From: Crocinitomicaceae bacterium
Lineage (GTDB): Bacteria > Bacteroidota > Bacteroidia > Flavobacteriales_D > Crocinitomicaceae
NCBI GenBank assembly: GCA_002696025.1
Contig: NZQU01000001.1
Location: forward strand, 1-10,488
Direction of reading: 5' to 3'
DNA: 10,488 nt
Below the pieces are notes generated by a model, which was not told the origin of the DNA, made no database searches, and saw only the letters and a list, made by a program, of their open reading frames with translations. The stretch's first letter is position 1, and each line of letters opens with the position of its first letter. Of this stretch, positions 6,933 through 10,488 are shown in pieces. The position numbers were made by a program, and so were the translations under genes.

Positions 6933-7986
6933 AATCAATTCTAACAATGTCTTTTGATGATATTCCTCTTGCCCCTTCAATTACAATCATTGTTTGATCT
7001 GTTATTTCTGGGTTTTCTTTAATGAGCGTCTCACCGTTGTATTTTTCAATAACCTCTATTTGCACTTCTTTTACAGAATACTTTTTATTTCCTTTTTTTA
7101 TAGCAATAAATACAAAGTCAACATTGTTTGGGGATTTCATTATAGAATTTGATGGAATGACCAATCCATTTGGGACAAATAAATCTGTAATGCTAACCTC
7201 AGCCAACATGTTTGATAGAAAAATGGAGTTGTTTTTGATGCTTGTTTTAATTTCAAAAGTCCGATTTGTTGCATGGATATTTTTCCCTGTCTGTTCAACC
7301 TCAAGTTGCAATGTCGTGTCGGTAAAATTTGGGAATGTCACTTGTATTTTTGTGCCAGGTTTTATTTTTTTTAAATGCTTTTCTGACACACCCGCAATCA
7401 AATCCATCTCTGAATTATTTATAAGATGTATTACGGGGACCTGAGGTCCAATCATCTGACCTTTTTCAGTATTTATTTTATTGATCACACCTGCAAATGG
7501 TGCAATTATAGATGCTTTTTTAATTTGTGCTGAAATGCTCCTTTTCTTTGCGTTTAGAGTGGCTACTTGATTTATAGATGTTTCATACTCCATTTCTGTT
7601 CCCAATCCTTTTTCTTTTAGTTCGGATTGTTTATTTAACATGAATTTGGCGAACTCAAGCTGTGTTTCAAGTTCATTTAGTCCAAGATTTAAAAGTTCAG
7701 TATCAATGCTAATTAATAATTGTCCGGCCGAAACACGGTCGCCTTCTTTAACATGAATTGTTGATACAAGTCCTCCTATTTCTGGATTTAAAAAAGATTC
7801 TTTTTTGCATTTTAAATCTCCCTGAGCAGTAATTTCATGTTTAAAGTCTTTGCGTTCAATTTTTTTAATCTTAACAAGTGACATCGGTTTTGTTTCTGCT
7901 TTCTTTTCTTCTACTTGTTTACAAGAAAAAAGAATAATGGATATGAAAACCAAAGTGCTAATTCGTGAAATATATTTTGTATTCAT
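6931..7986 (-). CDS. Efflux periplasmic adaptor (membrane fusion protein), lipoprotein
   Basis: Adaptor that bridges the RND pump and the outer-membrane channel. An N-terminal hydrophobic stretch ends in the lipobox LFSC with Cys22, so it should be lipid-anchored in the inner membrane. The 351-aa protein shows the HlyD/AcrA layout: first half of a lipoyl-like domain (GGLVSTIHVKEGDRVSAGQ, about 71-90), a short alpha-helical hairpin (about 97-157), second lipoyl half (IIAPFAGVINKINTEKGQ, about 160-177), a beta-barrel (about 190-270) and a membrane-proximal region (about 275-351). It starts within the TAATG that ends the outer-membrane factor gene, which implies translational coupling, and is followed 8 bases later by the permease gene. 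No residue indicates the substrate. Confidence 0.93.
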   Translation of the reverse strand: MNTKYISRISTLVFISIILFSCKQVEEKKAETKPMSLVKIKKIERKDFKHEITAQGDLKCKKESFLNPEIGGLVSTIHVKEGDRVSAGQLLISIDTELLNLGLNELETQLEFAKFMLNKQSELKEKGLGTEMEYETSINQVATLNAKKRSISAQIKKASIIAPFAGVINKINTEKGQMIGPQVPVIHLINNSEMDLIAGVSEKHLKKIKPGTKIQVTFPNFTDTTLQLEVEQTGKNIHATNRTFEIKTSIKNNSIFLSNMLAEVSITDLFVPNGLVIPSNSIMKSPNNVDFVFIAIKKGNKKYSVKEVQIEVIEKYNGETLIKENPEITDQTMIVIEGARGISSKDIVRID

Positions 7987-9320
7987 TATTTAGAAGGGTT
8001 GTAAAGTTGATTGTAAAGTTTTTCGATATTTAATTTTGTTTTTAATACGTCCATATATGCAATGTTGTGAGCTGCTTTGGCTCCAATTAATTGATTGTAT
8101 AATTGAGTAATAGTAATGCTATTTTCTTTGCCTATTTCCTTTTTAATGATGGCGTTTTTATAAATTTTTTCAGCTAATGATATGTTCTTACTTTGAAGTT
8201 CAAGTTGTAATAAGCTATTTTGATAATCTCTTTTTAGAAGTATTTCTTGTGCCTTTAAGTTATATTCAAGCATTTCTGTTTCATTTTTATTTTTCAGAAG
8301 CTTTATTTTAGCTTGTTGAATTTTAGCATTTTTTTGTCCTCCAGAATATATAGGTATTCCCATTTTAACACTCCAGATTGTCTGAGGGTACCATGGTTTA
8401 TCTGCAAAAAAATCAAAGTCATTCCTGTAGGCATTATATGCATGTTGAAATGAGGCAGAAAAAGAGGGTAATTTTGAAGCCTGATTGTTTTTAATATCGT
8501 AGGAGGTTAGTGTCTCTTGGTTTTTAAGCAGTCTTAAGTTTAGGTTGTCTTCTAAAGAGCCTTTTGGAAGCGCATTCTTTTTAATCAATGAATTTATGTT
8601 TTCGCTTATTTCTATTGATTTTTCAAGTGGATATTGCATTGCTATTTTAAGTGCAAGGATGCTGTTTTTATATTGTATGATGCTTGATTTATGATTCTTT
8701 TCAGCATTAATAAAAAGAAATTCAAGTTGGTCTAATTCTTCTTGTGTAATCAGTCCAAGTTCTAGAAGTTCTTTTTGTTGTTCAAATGTCTTTTTGGTCA
8801 TTTTCGATATGGAATCGAGAAAAACTAAATTCTCCTTTATAATTGCTGATGATTGATAGGCAAGTTTAATTTGATAAACAACTTCTTCTTTGCTTTGCTC
8901 AATAAAGTCTTGTTGCATTTCAATAAGAAATTTTGAGAAATCTAATCCTACAATGTATGACCCATTAAATAAAAGCTGATTGATTTGTAATGCAGCATTG
9001 GTATTGAATTTTGTCCCTGCTCTAAATGCAATGATTTCATCCTCAGGTGCAAACGGATTGAAAAAGGAAGCAGAAAGGACTTGAACAGGTAGATTTAGAA
9101 AGTGATTAAAACTTCCTTCGGCATTTATTTGAGGCAATCCGATTCCTTGTGTTTCCTTTTTTTGCTCTTTTACTTTGTCTAATTCTAAAATTGTTTTTTT
9201 TATGTTTAAGTGATTTTCTAGCCCAAATTCAATGGCAGATTTCAGATCAATTGTTTCATTTTCTTGAGAATAATTTGAAAATGAAATGAAAAAGGTGAGT
9301 ATTAGAAAAAAATGTTTCAT
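7986..9320 (-). CDS. TolC-like outer-membrane efflux protein
   Basis: Outer-membrane channel of the tripartite pump. A hydrophobic N-terminal signal peptide (about residues 1-18, FLILTFFISFSNYS) precedes the mature start near Gln19. The rest has the two-repeat outer-membrane efflux protein plan: long amphipathic helices rich in Lys, Glu, Gln and Leu, interrupted by two strand regions. The first is GLPQINAEGSFNHF to QLLFNGS (about 61-120); the second is LPSFSASFQHAYNAY to IPIYSGGQK (about 284-330). The GLPQ and IPIYSGGQ segments are typical of the family just before and after the beta-strand pairs. At 444 aa it is in the usual range. Both ends overlap neighbours by one base in TAATG junctions, so it is translated together with the regulator and the adaptor. 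Confidence 0.93.
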   Translation of the reverse strand: MKHFFLILTFFISFSNYSQENETIDLKSAIEFGLENHLNIKKTILELDKVKEQKKETQGIGLPQINAEGSFNHFLNLPVQVLSASFFNPFAPEDEIIAFRAGTKFNTNAALQINQLLFNGSYIVGLDFSKFLIEMQQDFIEQSKEEVVYQIKLAYQSSAIIKENLVFLDSISKMTKKTFEQQKELLELGLITQEELDQLEFLFINAEKNHKSSIIQYKNSILALKIAMQYPLEKSIEISENINSLIKKNALPKGSLEDNLNLRLLKNQETLTSYDIKNNQASKLPSFSASFQHAYNAYRNDFDFFADKPWYPQTIWSVKMGIPIYSGGQKNAKIQQAKIKLLKNKNETEMLEYNLKAQEILLKRDYQNSLLQLELQSKNISLAEKIYKNAIIKKEIGKENSITITQLYNQLIGAKAAHNIAYMDVLKTKLNIEKLYNQLYNPSK

Positions 9321-9940
9321 TAGTGTTTTTTTAGTCTTTCTGTAAAATAATCTAATCCGGATTTGTTAACCATGCCTCTTATATGAAAGTATATAGCTTC
9401 TTTAAAAACAGTGTCTAATTTATATTCTGGGTAATTAAATATTTTACCATTCATAATAAGGTCGCATTTTCCAACATACAACCTTGAAATAATTAATGGG
9501 TCAAGTTCATTATGGTACAAGCCTTCCTTGATCCCTCTGTTTATATTTTCTGTTATTCCGTTGAGAACAAATGTCCATTTGTGCTTTTCAAGTAGTGCCC
9601 ATGATTCTGAATGGTATTTTTGGATGTCATGAAGAATGGAAGGATTAATTGAATAAAACTCTTCTTCAATATATTTTGACATGATTAGCAGTTCATCAAT
9701 TGCATTTTCAGCCTCTTCAACACTTTGTCTAAGTTTTTCCCTGTCTTTCTCTAACTTGAACTTTAATATATTTAAAACAAGATCTTTTTTGTTTTTAAAA
9801 TACACATAGATTGTTTTTTTTGATACTCCTAACTCTCTGGCGATATCATCAACGGTAACGCTTCTTATGCCAAGTCTTAGAAGTATTTTACTTGCTTTCT
9901 CTATGTATTTTAATTTCAAATCCACGCCACAAATATACAT
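9320..9940 (-). CDS. TetR/AcrR-family transcriptional regulator of the efflux operon
   Basis: One-component regulator with an N-terminal TetR helix-turn-helix (about residues 10-58: SVTVDDIARELGVSKKTIYVYF and then NKKDLV) and an all-helical ligand/dimer domain (about 60-206). Length with the ATG at 9940 is 206 aa. It is the first gene of the efflux operon and shares a TAATG junction with the outer-membrane factor gene, so repression of its own operon with release by a pumped compound is the likely logic; this is inferred from the family and the arrangement. The start is uncertain. A TATATTTG -7-like box at 9937-9930 overlaps the first codons, and family members usually begin close to the 'DLKLKYIEKA' segment. 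A GTG at 9925 (Val6) may therefore be the true start. Confidence 0.92.
   Translation of the reverse strand: MYICGVDLKLKYIEKASKILLRLGIRSVTVDDIARELGVSKKTIYVYFKNKKDLVLNILKFKLEKDREKLRQSVEEAENAIDELLIMSKYIEEEFYSINPSILHDIQKYHSESWALLEKHKWTFVLNGITENINRGIKEGLYHNELDPLIISRLYVGKCDLIMNGKIFNYPEYKLDTVFKEAIYFHIRGMVNKSGLDYFTERLKKH
9930..9937 (-). promoter_or_regulatory. Putative -7 box of the efflux operon
   Basis: TATATTTG on the minus strand matches the Bacteroidota -7 consensus TAnnTTTG exactly. The expected -33 position falls on the near arm of the 9955-9980 inverted repeat, where no clean TTG is seen. The box lies just inside the longest reading of the regulator gene. Either the start codon is further downstream or this match is coincidental. 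Confidence 0.4.
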
Positions 9941-9954
9941 AAAATTATACTATG

Positions 9955-9980
9955 GAAACTTTTTTCGTTATAAAAGTTTC
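9955..9980. promoter_or_regulatory. Candidate TetR-family operator, 9-bp inverted repeat
   Basis: GAAACTTTT (9955-9963) and AAAAGTTTC (9972-9980) are exact reverse complements separated by eight bases. The 26-base dyad lies 15 bases upstream of the annotated regulator ATG and 17 bases from the -7-like box, where a bound repressor dimer would cover the -33 region. TetR-family regulators typically bind such palindromes in their own promoters. A terminator reading is less likely because no plus-strand gene precedes it and no U-tract follows on the minus strand. Confidence 0.55.
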
Positions 9981-10023
9981 TGTAGTTTTTTGGCTTTATG
10001 GTATTTACTTACATTTTAACTTA

Positions 10024-10031
10024 TATTTTTG
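10024..10031 (+). promoter_or_regulatory. Putative -7 box of the receptor gene
   Basis: TATTTTTG matches TAnnTTTG and lies 8 bases before the ATG at 10040, so the leader would be only a few bases. No TTG is found at the proper -33 spacing; the nearest is at 9990-9992, 31 bases away. T-rich matches of this kind arise easily by chance, so confidence is low. Confidence 0.3.
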
Positions 10032-10039
10032 TTCAAATT

Positions 10040-10488
10040 ATGCAAGTGAATTTTATAAAATGTTTTTTAATTGTCATTTTGGTTTTTATACCCAAAATAT
10101 ACAATGCTCAGCTTAAAGGGTATTTTCAGGGCTATAAAGATGGTAAAAGAGCCCCCCTTGAAATGGGAAAAATAAAGTTTTTAAATTCCCGTATGGTTAC
10201 ATACAGCAATGAAGATGGGACCTTTGAAGTGATTTTACCTAAAAATTTACCTGATACAGTTGTTTTTTCTCATCATGGGTATATTTCTGATACAATTGTT
10301 GTAGATAAATCAGATCGTTTTGGAAGTATAAATGTTGTTTTATATTCATCAAAATTAATTCCAGAGGTCATCATTGGTCTCAAAAAACAATCTCACTCTA
10401 TTCTGAGATTGAAAACACTTCATGTTGAAGAATTGTCTCAAGATGAATTGAAAAAAGCAGCTTGTTGTAATATTTCTGAATCATTTGA
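10040..10488 (+). CDS. TonB-dependent receptor with carboxypeptidase-regulatory-like domain, N-terminal part
   Basis: Open from the ATG at 10040 through the window end (149 codons plus two bases), so the 3' end is missing. It begins with a clear signal peptide, KCFLIVILVFIPKIYNAQ (about residues 7-24). A beta-rich domain of about 80 residues (24-105) follows, of the CarboxypepD_reg-like type: GKIKFLNS, then SNEDGTFEVILP, then LPDTVVFSHHGYISDT. After that come EVIIGLKKQ, a TonB-box-like stretch, and the start of a plug domain: LHVEELSQDELKKAACCNISESF, with Cys142-Cys143. A 'KAACCN.SESF' plug is characteristic of a particular set of Bacteroidota TonB-dependent receptors, which from memory often sit near heavy-metal-associated domain genes. 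The receptor would import a substrate across the outer membrane; which one cannot be told here. It is divergent from the efflux operon across a 99-base gap. Confidence 0.82.
   Translation, partial: MQVNFIKCFLIVILVFIPKIYNAQLKGYFQGYKDGKRAPLEMGKIKFLNSRMVTYSNEDGTFEVILPKNLPDTVVFSHHGYISDTIVVDKSDRFGSINVVLYSSKLIPEVIIGLKKQSHSILRLKTLHVEELSQDELKKAACCNISESF

Noticed and set aside
7022..7444. A 140-codon plus-strand frame opposite the adaptor gene
   Set aside because: It is antisense to the clearly identified adaptor and has an odd hydrophobic/Cys-rich composition typical of shadow frames.
9955..9990. The 9-bp inverted repeat plus the following T-run as an intrinsic terminator
   Set aside because: No plus-strand gene ends upstream of it; the adjacent gene is divergent. 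The stem is AT-rich and TGTAG separates it from the T-run. The operator reading fits the context better.

Overview
The window is AT-rich and reads as Bacteroidota, probably a flavobacterial-type lineage. Four signs support this: the long plant/Chlamydia-type IspG; near-absence of Shine-Dalgarno sequences, with TAnnTTTG-type -7 boxes before most operons; a TetR-OEP-MFP-RND gene order; and a TonB-dependent receptor that begins with a carboxypeptidase-regulatory-like domain. Coding density is very high. No gene-free stretch exceeds 300 bases, and the largest gap (122-279) holds two divergent promoters and two palindromes. I saw no tRNA or rRNA gene, insertion sequence, CRISPR array or prophage.

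Left part (1-3458): the 5' end of a small minus-strand gene (DUF6686-like, cut by the window edge) is divergent from ispG, the [4Fe-4S] enzyme of the MEP isoprenoid pathway. After a 62-base gap with its own promoter-like box comes kbl, the PLP enzyme that cleaves 2-amino-3-ketobutyrate to glycine and acetyl-CoA. These are housekeeping genes.

Middle and right (3461-9940, minus strand): a four-gene tripartite efflux operon runs in the order TetR-family regulator, TolC-like outer-membrane factor, lipoprotein membrane-fusion adaptor, RND inner-membrane permease. The first two junctions are TAATG stop/start overlaps and the third gap is 8 bases, so the genes are very likely co-transcribed and translationally coupled. 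The regulator is the first gene and probably represses its own operon. A perfect 9-bp inverted repeat just upstream of it (9955-9980) is the best operator candidate. The efflux operon ends tail-to-tail with kbl, with two bases between the stop codons.

Right edge (10040-10488, plus strand): the start of a TonB-dependent receptor with a KAACCN motif in its plug region, divergent from the efflux operon and truncated by the window.

I did not find a clearly undescribed system. The points most worth a second look are the efflux operator and the regulator start codon, the non-canonical proton-relay residues and extra segments of the RND permease, the paired palindromes before ispG, and the CC-motif receptor facing an efflux operon.
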